NCBI RefSeq assembly: GCF_900475885.1
Contig: NZ_LS483429.1
Location: 1,302,001 to 1,366,000 of the forward strand
Direction: 5' to 3'
Length of the DNA: 64,000 nt
From: Haemophilus aegyptius
Lineage (GTDB): Bacteria; Pseudomonadota; Gammaproteobacteria; Enterobacterales; Pasteurellaceae
The translations under genes were made by a program, and so were the position numbers. The notes beneath the pieces were generated by a model. It was given only the letters and a program-made list of their open reading frames with translations. It ran no database searches and was not told where the DNA came from. Positions 56,048 to 63,548 of the stretch are shown here, one piece after another. Each line of letters opens with the position of its first letter. The first letter of the stretch is position 1.

Positions 56048-57073
56048 TTATTCTTCGTGAATAATGCTAGAGAAACTCGCTTGTTCTATTTTCCCAGCAC
56101 GGCGTTTTACCATTCCTTCAAGTTTTATGGTGTTAATATCTTTAATACGGTCGATAATTTCGTTTACACCTTCTTCACCCAGCATATCCGCGTCTAGGTT
56201 GGCGGTAAAGGTTTCGCTTTGTAAGGTTCTCACAAATAGCGTGATTTTGCCTTCTTGGCGTTTAACGCCGTCAATGTATAAGTCCATTGATTCAGGTGTA
56301 GTGGTTGCTTTTTCTTGGGCGGTTAGGTCATCTACAATTTTATTTAACTGCGGTTTGTCTAGTTTAATTTCTGTTTTGTTGCCGTTTGAAATCGTCACTT
56401 GTTCTGCATCGCTTGTTGCTCTTATCATTTCGCTATAGGCTTTATCGGTATGCAGTTCAACTGCCTGTATGGATTGTTTGAAGCGTGGATTATTGCTTTC
56501 AGTTGCCACAGTTTGAATAGTTTGAAATGCTTGTTTTAATGCATCGCTTTCATTTTGTTGTTTTATTTGGTTTTCGGTTGCTTCAATTTTTGCTAATTCA
56601 ATTTCTTTTTGGTTATCAACCCATTTGCTTCCGATAATTGTACCGCCTATTCCTAACACTAATGCGGTACAAGTTAGTGTTTTTTGTGTGCCATTCATAC
56701 CATTTGTTATCTCTTTAAATAATTTTCGCATTGCAATGAACAGATCTTTTAGATCAGCAATAATTTCTGTGCAACCTTCATTTACGGTAAAGGTGATTTC
56801 TAATGCATCTTTTTCATCTTGGGTTAACAAGGTAATATGCGGTTTGCCCGTTTTAATTTCAGCATAAGCACGCCATATTTCGTTTTGAAACTCACAAATT
56901 CCTTTGCAAATTGCATAGTTGATACTGCCATTATAACGGTGTGGATCGCCTTGAATTTTGATTTTAACTTGCTTTAGAAAATCCAGTTCAACCTTTTCAA
57001 GGTTAATTTTTTCATCTGTTTTTAATGCTTGAATGAAGTTTAGTAACTCTTCGGCATTTTCAATTTTCCACAT
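56048..57073 (-). CDS. hypothetical prophage protein with a central glycine-rich membrane segment
   Basis: A protein of 341 residues from the ATG at 57073 (MWKIENAEELLNF). Residues about 1-135 are helical and charged. A possible membrane helix sits near 142-162 (LTCTALVLGIGGTIIGSKWV), then a coiled-coil-like region (about 165-195) and a mixed C-terminal domain with FVRTLQSETFTANLDADMLGEEGVNEI. I do not recognise the family. A promoter-hairpin-terminator leader lies directly upstream. Confidence 0.75.
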   Translation of the reverse strand: MWKIENAEELLNFIQALKTDEKINLEKVELDFLKQVKIKIQGDPHRYNGSINYAICKGICEFQNEIWRAYAEIKTGKPHITLLTQDEKDALEITFTVNEGCTEIIADLKDLFIAMRKLFKEITNGMNGTQKTLTCTALVLGIGGTIIGSKWVDNQKEIELAKIEATENQIKQQNESDALKQAFQTIQTVATESNNPRFKQSIQAVELHTDKAYSEMIRATSDAEQVTISNGNKTEIKLDKPQLNKIVDDLTAQEKATTTPESMDLYIDGVKRQEGKITLFVRTLQSETFTANLDADMLGEEGVNEIIDRIKDINTIKLEGMVKRRAGKIEQASFSSIIHEE

Positions 57074-57098
57074 ATGGCTATCCTTAAAATTTTGATAC

Positions 57099-57177
57099 AA
57101 AAAAAGCCACTTAATTGTGGCTGCAGACTTTCTGTTGAAAGTGTGGGTATCTTAATCCGAAGTGGGGGCGGTGTCAA
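57099..57177 (-). promoter_or_regulatory. promoter, hairpin and terminator leader before the 56048-57073 gene
   Basis: TTGACA (57177-57172), 17 bp, TAAGAT (57154-57149). This is followed by the ACTTTC-AACA-GAAAGT hairpin seen in C4 RNAs 4 and 5, and immediately by AGCCAC...GTGGCT with seven T (57105-57099). Transcription would stop before the gene unless terminator readthrough is promoted. Confidence 0.65.
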
Positions 57178-57179
57178 AT

Positions 57180-57203
57180 AAAAAGCCCCGAATTTTCGGG
57201 GCG
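57180..57203 (-). terminator. terminator of the small 57209-57301 gene
   Basis: GCCCCGAAAATTCGGGGC on the minus strand followed by TTTTTATTT. Confidence 0.85.
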
Positions 57204-57208
57204 GATTT

Positions 57209-57301
57209 TTATGATTGATTTTTTGCTTTTTGGTAAGCTAAACGTGAAGCAAGCATAGCTTGACGTTTAAGTTCTTTTGCACTGGGTTTAGTTTCTGCCA
57301 T
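57209..57301 (-). CDS. 30-residue basic peptide
   Basis: The frame reads MAETKPSAKELKRQAMLASR then LAYQKAKNQS, with a perfect SD (AAGGAG, 7 bases from ATG) four bases after the upstream gene's stop. It is a highly basic amphipathic helix, and a terminator follows at once. The function is unknown; the SD and position support translation. Confidence 0.65.
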   Translation of the reverse strand: MAETKPSAKELKRQAMLASRLAYQKAKNQS

Positions 57302-57304
57302 TGC

Positions 57305-57796
57305 TTACTCCTTATAGTTTGGGGTTTTGATAATAAAACAATCAGAGTTTTCGCCTAGTTGCCCGATTGGTTGAAAGTCTATCATAAGTGGATGGCGATT
57401 GTCGCACATTTTTTGATACATTCGGCTCAATGAGGGGCGTTCGGCGATGAAAAAATAACATTCAGGTTGGTAAATTAAATAGTGCTTATAGAGCAATGTT
57501 TCAAGTTGTTCTTTTAAATGCTGAATATCGGTTTTCTTTAGCTGATGATTGATTGGTGGAGCGTATAGATCGATACTTGGTTCGGTGCTTTCGTAGTATT
57601 CTTTTACGCCAAATTTGATACTGTATGTTTTACGATTTTTTAATAGCGGCACTAAGCGTTCATCTAAAGAAAAGAGGCTTTCAATCACATCATTATCCGA
57701 TGAGAAATCAATAATATAATCAACATTTGCTACACGAAATTCAGCAAATTGATGAGGAATTGAATGATATTCAGATTCAATAAATAATTCTGTCAT
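57305..57796 (-). CDS. hypothetical prophage protein
   Basis: A protein of 163 residues from the ATG at 57796 (MTELFIESEYHSIPHQF). Upstream in-frame codons to 57928 run through a terminator and promoter and are not coding. It is a soluble, mixed alpha/beta protein with no motif I recognise. A promoter-terminator leader (57815-57880) precedes it. Confidence 0.72.
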   Translation of the reverse strand: MTELFIESEYHSIPHQFAEFRVANVDYIIDFSSDNDVIESLFSLDERLVPLLKNRKTYSIKFGVKEYYESTEPSIDLYAPPINHQLKKTDIQHLKEQLETLLYKHYLIYQPECYFFIAERPSLSRMYQKMCDNRHPLMIDFQPIGQLGENSDCFIIKTPNYKE

Positions 57797-57814
57797 ATTC
57801 CACGCTTTGGGTAT

Positions 57815-57880
57815 AAAAAAACCTCTAAAAGAGGCTGTTGAAAGTAGTACTATCCTAATTCGAAGCAGGAGCGGTGTCAA
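57815..57880 (-). promoter_or_regulatory. promoter-terminator leader before the 57305-57796 gene
   Basis: TTGACA (57880-57875), 17 bp, TAGGAT (57857-57852). Then comes a short ACTTTCAACAG stretch and the terminator CCTCTTTTAGAGG with seven T (57821-57815). It has the same promoter sequence style as the C4 modules but no antisense segments. Confidence 0.65.
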
Positions 57881-57954
57881 ATGTTTAAAAAAATACCGCC
57901 CTTTCGATCGGTCAGTGGAGTAGTGCAATCAGTCTATGCTGATTTTGTCTAGAA

Positions 57955-58180
57955 TAGGGCTGTGATTACACTTTAATTTCTAATTTTTCCATTGTTGCGT
58001 TCCTCGTTTGTCTGCCATTTCAAAACACAATTCATCTATCATTCGCAACGGTTTCACATGCCGCTGTGTCTCTGTACTAGCAAATGTGTTTTGAAATATC
58101 CACATTGGGATATTCGCCTGCTTGAGCTCCACTTTCGGCAACTGCACCGTTTTTCACTGGCTTTGCATGGGCAGACTTTA
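57955..58180 (-). pseudogene. degenerate small phage genes (Icd-like leader region)
   Basis: Coding-like text appears in shifting minus-strand frames: SAHAKPVKNGAVAESGAQAG...EYPNVDISKHIC, then VKPLRMIDELCFEMADKRGT followed by QQWKN, and finally MEKLEIKV with GAGGAAC upstream. No single frame joins them, and the first lacks an ATG. I read this as one or two frameshifted remnants downstream of the structured element at 58182-58271. Confidence 0.4.
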
Positions 58181-58181
58181 A

Positions 58182-58271
58182 AACTCACTCTTAACTAAGT
58201 AGGTTAGGGCTTTCAATCTAACGACCGCTTAGCACCGTTGGGCTTCCGTCTGCGCTTCCGCCGAGTGAGTT
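58182..58271 (-). other. 90-nt structured element closed by a 9-bp stem
   Basis: AACTCACTC (58271-58263 on the minus strand) pairs with GAGTGAGTT (58190-58182). The inside is GC-richer than the surroundings (GGCGGAAGCGCAGACGGAAG and onward), with a further AACC/GGTT-type inner pairing. It resembles the closed leaders of the C4 modules in size and position, but I found no partner antisense segment. Confidence 0.45.
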
Positions 58272-58314
58272 TCTTTAACCAAATTGTTTAAAATTTGTGA
58301 TGAAAGTCACTGAC

Positions 58315-58536
58315 TTACATAAACTTTTTAGCTATTCTTGTAATCAACCTTGATACTTTCGATAGCGGATTTTCAGGAATGTAAACTGAAAGGTGAATCT
58401 CGCCGTCAACAGTACCTTGGGACATTGCTTTTAGCTTTTCTTCCGCTTCTTCGAATGAATGGGCGTAAACATCTGTCGCCCACCTTTTGCCGTCGAAGTG
58501 ATAAGAAATTGCATAGCGTTTCATTTCTTCTTGCAT
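58315..58536 (-). CDS. small prophage protein, first gene of the leftward transcript
   Basis: A protein of 73 residues (MQEEMKRYAISYHFDGKRWATDVYAHSFEEAEEKLKAM...), with GAGGT 9 bases before the ATG; the internal ATG at 58524 is the alternative. The alpha/beta text with YAHSFEEAEEKL resembles small phage inhibitor or accessory proteins, but I cannot name a family. It starts only 14 bp from the opposite-strand DUF1508 gene. Confidence 0.7.
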   Translation of the reverse strand: MQEEMKRYAISYHFDGKRWATDVYAHSFEEAEEKLKAMSQGTVDGEIHLSVYIPENPLSKVSRLITRIAKKFM

Positions 58537-58550
58537 AAGGAACTACCTCT

Positions 58551-58721
58551 ATGTATTTTCAGATATTTCAGGGTGTAAACAATCAGTGGTATTGGCGACT
58601 AAAAGCCGCCAATCATGAAACCATTGCAGTTAGCGAGGGTTATACAACCAAACAAAACTGCCTACATTGCATTGGTCTAGTTATGGATACTGATAGAAAG
58701 ACACCTATTTATGAATCTTAA
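58551..58721 (+). CDS. DUF1508 (YegP-like) small protein
   Basis: A protein of 56 residues: FQGVNNQWYWRLKAANHETI then AVSEGYTTKQNCLHCIGLVM. The pattern (QWYWRLKAANHETIAxSEGYTTKxxCxxxI) is one DUF1508 unit, a small beta-alpha fold of unknown function. AAGGA lies about 11 bases upstream, inside the start of the opposite gene. A terminator with a TTCG loop follows. Confidence 0.82.
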   Translation: MYFQIFQGVNNQWYWRLKAANHETIAVSEGYTTKQNCLHCIGLVMDTDRKTPIYES

Positions 58722-58726
58722 TAACT

Positions 58727-58750
58727 AAGCCCTGTTCGCAGGGCTTTTTT
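58727..58750 (+). terminator. terminator after the DUF1508 gene
   Basis: AAGCCCTG-TTCG-CAGGGCTT followed by T. A strong intrinsic terminator with a UUCG tetraloop. Confidence 0.88.
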
Positions 58751-58804
58751 CATCACAAATTTTTAAAGAGCATTGAGATTGTGTATCTCGTTTTGATGTG
58801 GTTT

Positions 58805-58833
58805 ATTATCACGCTTTGAAATAATATAATCAA
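58805..58833 (-). promoter_or_regulatory. putative leftward early promoter PL with operators
   Basis: On the minus strand TTGATT (58833-58828), 17 bp, GATAAT (58810-58805). TGTGATT-type half sites lie at about 58841-58847 and 58872-58878, the same heptamer found in the CI-Cro intergenic region. The rest of 58751-59183 holds repeats (below) and no supported gene. Confidence 0.5.
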
Positions 58834-58997
58834 TGCAAATTGTGATTTTTTTATCTAAAAAATTTCATAATGTGATTATATTGTTGATTTCTAAAGAAAT
58901 AAATTTTTGAGAATAGTGTTTGATTGATTGTTTTTTAACCAGTAGATGAGCAAGAATAGAAAAGTGTGGTTGATTTTTGAGGTGCTTTTGTGAGTGT

Positions 58998-59135
58998 AAG
59001 CAAGTTTTAGTTGTAATTAAGCAAGTATGATGAGGGGGAATTTTTAGAGAGTTGCAGTAAATTGAGATGGAGATAAGCAAGATTTGGCGAATTTAAGCAA
59101 GGGTAGATTTGGCGAATTTAAGCAAGGGTAGATTT
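58998..59135. repeat. AAGCAAG repeats including a 25-bp tandem duplication
   Basis: AAGCAAG occurs at 58998, 59019, 59075, 59095 and 59120. The last two lie in a perfect 25-bp direct repeat (59086-59110 and 59111-59135). The region is otherwise gene-free. It may be an operator or protein-binding array downstream of dinD. Confidence 0.55.
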
Positions 59136-59183
59136 GAGTAATAAAAAACCGCCAGTGAGGCGGTTTGTTTGTCAAATAGAGGA

Positions 59184-60029
59184 TTATTTTTTCTTGCTGT
59201 CGTGTTTTGTTAGTGCTTTATGTGTTTTCTTTATACTTGACTGTATTTTGTTAATTTTTTCTTGGGAAAGGGCGAGATCCTCAGGTGCTGTTCCAGTATT
59301 TGAGATCATGACATTACGAACAGATCGGCCAACAGTTTCAGCCGCATTTTCTAAATTTTTTTGCCCTTTAATATTTTGATTTCTTATTTTTGCTTCTGTT
59401 TGTGTTACGCGGAATATATTCGCTGCGAGCTCCTCATTATCCATGAAATCAAGCAGTGATGCTTTGTCATCAAATAGTCCTTTTTTGTTTTTTAAGCTTT
59501 TAATATTCATATTATACATCCCTCTATACCCAGCATTTTGGAAGAAAGCATAGTTCTCCACGCCGTGTTTGTGGGCAATATGGCTCAGGCTTTTTTCTCT
59601 ATCTGAAATGTCGCCACGTAAGTAAACGCGATCCACCTCTTCGGCGCTTTGGCAAAGTGTGTGAATTTCATCTGCCAGTTTAGCGAAATATGCTTGGGCT
59701 GCAGCAACCTTTGGATTACTTATATTTCCATTCATAACCGTTAGATAACAAGCAAAGCGAGTCATTTTAAAGTCAGATGGTGTGTTCGGCGATTGTGTCT
59801 GAATGAAGTTGTCTGCAATTGGAATATTTAAGTTATTACATACAGCATAAGCCTTATTCATTGCTTTTAAAATCGCCTGCATATCGTTATACCCTAACAT
59901 CATAGCAAGATCAGAAGCATACCAGTATGTAATTCCGTTTTGTTTCGCAAAATCGTCAAATGAAAGAGAAGTCCCCTCCTCAAATACGAGTGCTAATTGA
60001 GTCATATTATTTCCAAGTTTTTGTGTCAT
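59184..60029 (-). CDS. DinD-like BRO-N domain protein
   Basis: A protein of 281 residues (AAGGAA five bases before the ATG at 60029). The BRO-N domain includes SFDDFAKQNGITYWYASDLAMMLGYNDMQAILKAMNKAY. The rest (FKMTRFACYLTVMNGNISNPKVAAAQAYFA and VYLRGDISDREKSLSHIAHKHGVENYAFFQNAGYRGMYNM) is DinD-like. E. coli DinD inhibits RecA and is LexA-controlled. It lies immediately downstream of the CI-like gene and could act as an induction-linked antirepressor or RecA modulator. Basic C-terminus. Confidence 0.88.
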   Translation of the reverse strand: MTQKLGNNMTQLALVFEEGTSLSFDDFAKQNGITYWYASDLAMMLGYNDMQAILKAMNKAYAVCNNLNIPIADNFIQTQSPNTPSDFKMTRFACYLTVMNGNISNPKVAAAQAYFAKLADEIHTLCQSAEEVDRVYLRGDISDREKSLSHIAHKHGVENYAFFQNAGYRGMYNMNIKSLKNKKGLFDDKASLLDFMDNEELAANIFRVTQTEAKIRNQNIKGQKNLENAAETVGRSVRNVMISNTGTAPEDLALSQEKINKIQSSIKKTHKALTKHDSKKK

Positions 60030-60146
60030 ATTGATTCCTTATTGTATGATTTTTTGAGCATGTAAAGTCAAGTGGTTTTTTAGTTATCGCTAAATTAATT
60101 ATGGTAGATTAGCCAATTTTTCAGGTTTCCTTGATTGGCATTTTAA

Positions 60147-60803
60147 TTACAAAACTTCAACTCTTTCCCTTGCCACACCAATAATGCGGATCTCTTGGTT
60201 GAGTGAGCTTAATGTTGGGAACATAGGATTGAGCGGAACAAGCTCAAAGTGCGGTATGCCTTCTGGTGTTTTCGTGCCAAGCTCTTTGTATTGTTTAAAT
60301 GTCGCCTCGTTGTCGCCATTAATTGCTACCACGAATTTTCCTGGCGTTGGCACAATATCAGGATCGATTAAAACCAGATCGCCCTCGTTGAATCGGGGGA
60401 GCATAGATTTCCCTTCAATTCGTAGATAAAAGGAATTTTCAGAGGCGATGACTGTGCTTGGGATCATCTCGTAACCGTCAAATCCTTCGAGCGATCTAAT
60501 ATCAGTCCATAGTCCTGCTTGGATTGGGCTTAATAATGGATAACGACAAATTGACTCTTTGATCTCGCTTATGTTTGAATCGAAGGCTAAAACCTCAGGC
60601 AGGATATTAAGTGCTTTACTTATGATAGATATATCTTCGAGGTCAGGCGTTCTATTGCCTTTTTCATAATTAGCAATTCTCGGTTGTCCCCAACGCGCAT
60701 TCTCACTTTTGGTATCAATATTATTACATCTCTCAGCTAATTCTTTTTGACTGATTTTTAACTGTTCTCGATACGCTTTTATTCTTTCGCCAAGTGTAGC
60801 CAT
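60147..60803 (-). CDS. CI-like prophage repressor (S24 family)
   Basis: A protein of 218 residues. The N-terminal HTH (about 1-65, KISQKELAERCNN...WGQPRIANYEKGNRTPDLEDI) is joined to a LexA/S24 autoprotease domain: cleavage site Ala-Gly in PIQAGLW, nucleophile Ser in RIEGKSMLPRF, and general-base Lys in EATFKQY. RecA-triggered self-cleavage would induce the prophage. It is divergent from cro across 130 bp holding operator-like sites. Confidence 0.94.
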   Translation of the reverse strand: MATLGERIKAYREQLKISQKELAERCNNIDTKSENARWGQPRIANYEKGNRTPDLEDISIISKALNILPEVLAFDSNISEIKESICRYPLLSPIQAGLWTDIRSLEGFDGYEMIPSTVIASENSFYLRIEGKSMLPRFNEGDLVLIDPDIVPTPGKFVVAINGDNEATFKQYKELGTKTPEGIPHFELVPLNPMFPTLSSLNQEIRIIGVARERVEVL

Positions 60804-60859
60804 TTTATTTCTCCTTCTTTTAGTTCAAATAATAACACGTTACGTTATATTCATATAAT

Positions 60860-60920
60860 TTCATATTGTGATTGATATAAATACCGTTATGTGATTAAAT
60901 GAATTATAAAAAATCACAAA
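60860..60920. promoter_or_regulatory. CI/Cro operator region and rightward promoter
   Basis: TGTGATT occurs at about 60867-60873 and 60890-60896, and inverted (AATCACA) near 60912-60918, with even spacing of about 22-23 bp. A rightward promoter TTGATA (60872-60877), 17 bp, TTAAAT (60895-60900) overlaps them. The layout is a three-site OR-like region between cI and cro. Confidence 0.6.
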
Positions 60921-60933
60921 AGGAAATTTATCA

Positions 60934-61140
60934 ATGAATAACCTTTCACAGATTCGAGGGCAACTTGGGATTACTCAGCGACAACTAGCCAACCATATCG
61001 GATGGAGCCAACCACGAATTGCTAATTATGAGACTGGATTACGTTCTCCATCGTTAAGTGTTGCTCAGAAGATTGTTCAAACTCTGAACTCACTTGGAGC
61101 AAAAGTTTGTATCGAGGATGTATTTCCGCCTCAAAGCTAA
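60934..61140 (+). CDS. Cro-like repressor
   Basis: A protein of 68 residues, an HTH-XRE protein: LGITQRQLANHIGWSQPRIANYETGLRSPSLSVAQKIVQTL. The recognition helix WSQPRIANYE is close to that of the CI-like protein (WGQPRIANYE), as expected if both read the same operators. AAAGGAAA precedes the ATG. First gene of the rightward operon. Confidence 0.9.
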   Translation: MNNLSQIRGQLGITQRQLANHIGWSQPRIANYETGLRSPSLSVAQKIVQTLNSLGAKVCIEDVFPPQS

Positions 61141-61160
61141 TTTACCAACAGGAATACGCA

Positions 61161-61457
61161 ATGGCACGCAATAAATTAACGCGATCTGCAAGAGTGCTTT
61201 CGGATCAGGTTATCGAAAAATATTACAAGCAAAAGCAATACGAGGTGGCGGAAGGTATGGAAACCGCGTCTAGCACACTGAGTCGCTTTATTAGTAATGA
61301 AGAGTTTACTCAGACATTTAACTTTATCGCCGCTTGTCAATTCGGTGTTTTTGATACGGATACGCACATTGCGATTGAGAAAAGTGAATTTGAAATGTTA
61401 CTCCTTGCGTCACAAGGCTTTGATAAGCGGTTACGTGAGAAGTATTTGGGTAAATAA
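61161..61457 (+). CDS. CII-like regulator
   Basis: A protein of 98 residues from the ATG at 61161. The predicted HTH (VIEKYYKQKQYEVAEGMETA followed by SSTLSRFISNEEF) and its position between cro and the replication genes match lambda cII. It would activate cI and int transcription in lysogenisation. The similarity is to the family pattern only. Confidence 0.75.
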   Translation: MARNKLTRSARVLSDQVIEKYYKQKQYEVAEGMETASSTLSRFISNEEFTQTFNFIAACQFGVFDTDTHIAIEKSEFEMLLLASQGFDKRLREKYLGK

Positions 61458-61504
61458 AAAAGCCACGAGGAGATTTCGTGGCTAATTCATTAAGGAATAT
61501 ACAG

Positions 61505-62173
61505 ATGAATCAATTATTAACGATGACGAAAGAAAACGCAAGTATTTTGACAATGAGTAGTCGGGAAATTGCGGAGATTACACATAAAGAACACAAAAAT
61601 GTATTACGTGTTATTCGTGATTTGATTGAACAAAATTTAGTCGCTCAAATTGAGCCACTAAAATTTGAGTATAGAAATCAATGGTTTGATTACTACGAGT
61701 TAAACAAGCGGGATACGTTTGTTGTTGTCGCTCGCTTATCGCCTGAATTTACTGCCGCTGTGGTCGATCGCTGGCAAGCGTTGGAAAATCGACAAAAACC
61801 AACCGCACTTATTCCGCAATCTTTTTCTGAGGCGTTGATGTTAGCCGCTCAGTTGCAAGCAGAAAAAGAGCGCAATGCACCTAAAGTCGCTTTTGTTGAT
61901 CACTATGTGGAAGTGGGGACGAGTAAATCATTTCGTGAGACGGCGAAGATTTTAAAAATACCTGAGCGTGCATTGGTCAATCGCTTGGTGGAAGATAAAT
62001 ATTTGTATCGTCAATCGGGCGTGCTTTTGCCTTATCAATCGGCACACACCAGAGATCTTTTTACGGTTAAAACAGGCACCGCTGAACACGGTCACAATTA
62101 CACTCAGACGCGTGTAACAAGCAAAGGCATTGAATTTATCGCGTCACGTTATGCTTCGGAGTTGATGCTATGA
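61505..62173 (+). CDS. Rha-type antirepressor with C-terminal ANT domain
   Basis: A protein of 222 residues from the ATG at 61505 (AAGGA upstream). The N-terminal Rha domain (MSSREIAEITHKEHKNVLRVIRDLIEQ) and a C-terminal ANT/KilAC domain (VEVGTSKSFRETAKILKIPERALVNRLVEDKYLYRQ). This is a third antirepressor family in the same prophage. The stop overlaps the O-gene start (ATGA). Confidence 0.9.
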   Translation: MNQLLTMTKENASILTMSSREIAEITHKEHKNVLRVIRDLIEQNLVAQIEPLKFEYRNQWFDYYELNKRDTFVVVARLSPEFTAAVVDRWQALENRQKPTALIPQSFSEALMLAAQLQAEKERNAPKVAFVDHYVEVGTSKSFRETAKILKIPERALVNRLVEDKYLYRQSGVLLPYQSAHTRDLFTVKTGTAEHGHNYTQTRVTSKGIEFIASRYASELML

Positions 62174-62928
62174 GTATGCGATTAATGGTTCAAGCAATGA
62201 ATTGTAAGGTTGGCAATCCTGCTAGAAAACTTGTGCTTTTAAAACTCGCTGATAATGCCAATGATGATGGAATTTGTTTTCCTAGTTATCAATACATTGC
62301 CGATAAATGCGAAATGTCAAAACGTAGTGCGATTAGTCACATTGATGATTTAATCAAAATGGGATTGGTCACCAAAAAAGCACGAAAAAATAAAGATGGT
62401 TCAAGTGCAAATTTATATCTTTTACACCTTGATCAGGGTAGTGAAAAATCTGCACTAGGGGGTGAAAATATTTCACTAGGTAGTGAAAAATTTGCACTAG
62501 GGGGTAGTGAAAATATTTCACCCATAACCAGTCACTCTTTAGAACCAGTCAATGAACCTAAAAAAACTACGCAAAAAAGCGAATCCGAAATTTTGCTTGA
62601 GCGGTTTGGCATAACAGGACAGCTTGCTAAAGATTTTATTGCGCATCGTAAAACTAAGCGAGGGGCAATTAGCGAAACGCAACTTAGCCGTTTGCAAAAA
62701 CAAGCGGACAAAGCAGGAATTTCGATTTGTGAAGTGGTGGAGATTTGCATCGAACGCAACTGGCAGGGATTTAACGCATCTTGGGATTGGCGTGATGAAA
62801 AACTGCGACCAAATTCACCGCACTTAGGGCAATCACACCGCAACAAACCCAAATTTGACGATACGCAGACAGGCTGGTCTGCAGGAATGAATTTCACAGT
62901 GGACGGTACACAATGGAAAATTCCATAA
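62170..62928 (+). CDS. O-like replication initiator
   Basis: A protein of 252 residues. The N-terminal winged HTH (GNPARKLVLLKLADNANDDGICFPSYQYIADKCEMSKRSAISHIDDLIKMGLVTK) binds the phage origin. The middle (GSEKSALGGENISLGSEKFALGGSENIS) is a repeat created by DNA iterons inside the gene. The C-terminal part (about 145-252) would contact the P protein. It overlaps rha and the P gene. Confidence 0.87.
   Translation: MSMRLMVQAMNCKVGNPARKLVLLKLADNANDDGICFPSYQYIADKCEMSKRSAISHIDDLIKMGLVTKKARKNKDGSSANLYLLHLDQGSEKSALGGENISLGSEKFALGGSENISPITSHSLEPVNEPKKTTQKSESEILLERFGITGQLAKDFIAHRKTKRGAISETQLSRLQKQADKAGISICEVVEICIERNWQGFNASWDWRDEKLRPNSPHLGQSHRNKPKFDDTQTGWSAGMNFTVDGTQWKIP
62439..62523. repeat. four iterons inside the O gene, probable phage replication origin
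   Basis: Four copies spaced about 20-24 bp: 62439-62457 (TAGTGAAAAATCTGCACTA), 62461-62478, 62481-62499 and 62505-62523. Each is an imperfect palindrome (TAGTG...CACTA). This copies the lambda arrangement, where O binds four iterons within its own gene. Confidence 0.75.
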
Positions 62929-63548
62929 CACAAGACCAAATTAACACGCTCCCGCCAGAATGTGCACAGTGTGCGGAAGAGACGATTAACTGGCTCTTTC
63001 AAGAGCTTAAATCGATTTTTCTTGGTTGGCGTGCAGCCTTTGAAACCGAAGCGGATTATCTTTCTGCTAAAAAAACTTGGTTGCGTGTGTTGGTACGAGA
63101 AAAAATTACGAGACCTCAGTTGGAGAACGGGCTTTATAAAGCAGAAAACTCTCTTGATAAATTTTTACCTAGCGTAGGGTTGTTTGTGTTTTGGTGCAAA
63201 GCCTATGACTATCACGCACTGGGCTTACCGAATGAAGCGGAATTATACCAACGTTATAACACTTTCTTAGGCTATGCCCGATTCAATCGGGATGAATTTC
63301 AATATCGTTCAAAAGTGGAATTTTGGTTGCTTAAAAATCTGTACGAAAAGTGTAAGAAAAAATCGGAAGAGGACACGTTGAAAGTTATTCCGAAATTACT
63401 CACAGAAGCGGCGGAAAAAGTGCGGTCGAATTTTCCTTTTGAGGATATTCCGAAAATGATTCCAACAAAGCCACGTTTTTACGATAAAGCGAAGGCTGAT
63501 AAGGCGCGCGATAGCTTGATGGCAATGATGAAAGGAGCATTGCAATGA
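62913..63548 (+). CDS. P-like helicase loader
   Basis: A protein of 211 residues. It is helical, with TINWLFQELKSIFLGWRAAFETEADYLSAKKTWLRVLVREKITRPQLENGL and FLPSVGLFVFWCKAYDYHALGLPNEAELY, matching the phage lambda P family that recruits host DnaB to the origin. It overlaps O by 16 bp and the next gene by four bases. Confidence 0.85.
   Translation: MENSITQDQINTLPPECAQCAEETINWLFQELKSIFLGWRAAFETEADYLSAKKTWLRVLVREKITRPQLENGLYKAENSLDKFLPSVGLFVFWCKAYDYHALGLPNEAELYQRYNTFLGYARFNRDEFQYRSKVEFWLLKNLYEKCKKKSEEDTLKVIPKLLTEAAEKVRSNFPFEDIPKMIPTKPRFYDKAKADKARDSLMAMMKGALQ

Noticed and set aside
57992..58198. 68-codon plus-strand frame (MLRSSFVCHF...)
   Set aside because: The opposite strand shows better coding-like text with an SD, and this frame lacks an SD; it is likely a shadow.
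58727..58750. Lambda boxB-like nut hairpin on the leftward transcript
   Set aside because: The stem GCCCTG/CAGGGC resembles boxB, but the plus-strand T-run makes it a terminator for the DUF1508 gene and no boxA is visible.
58865..59080. 71-codon minus-strand frame
   Set aside because: It starts inside the AAGCAAG repeat region, has no SD and an odd Ile/His/Lys composition.
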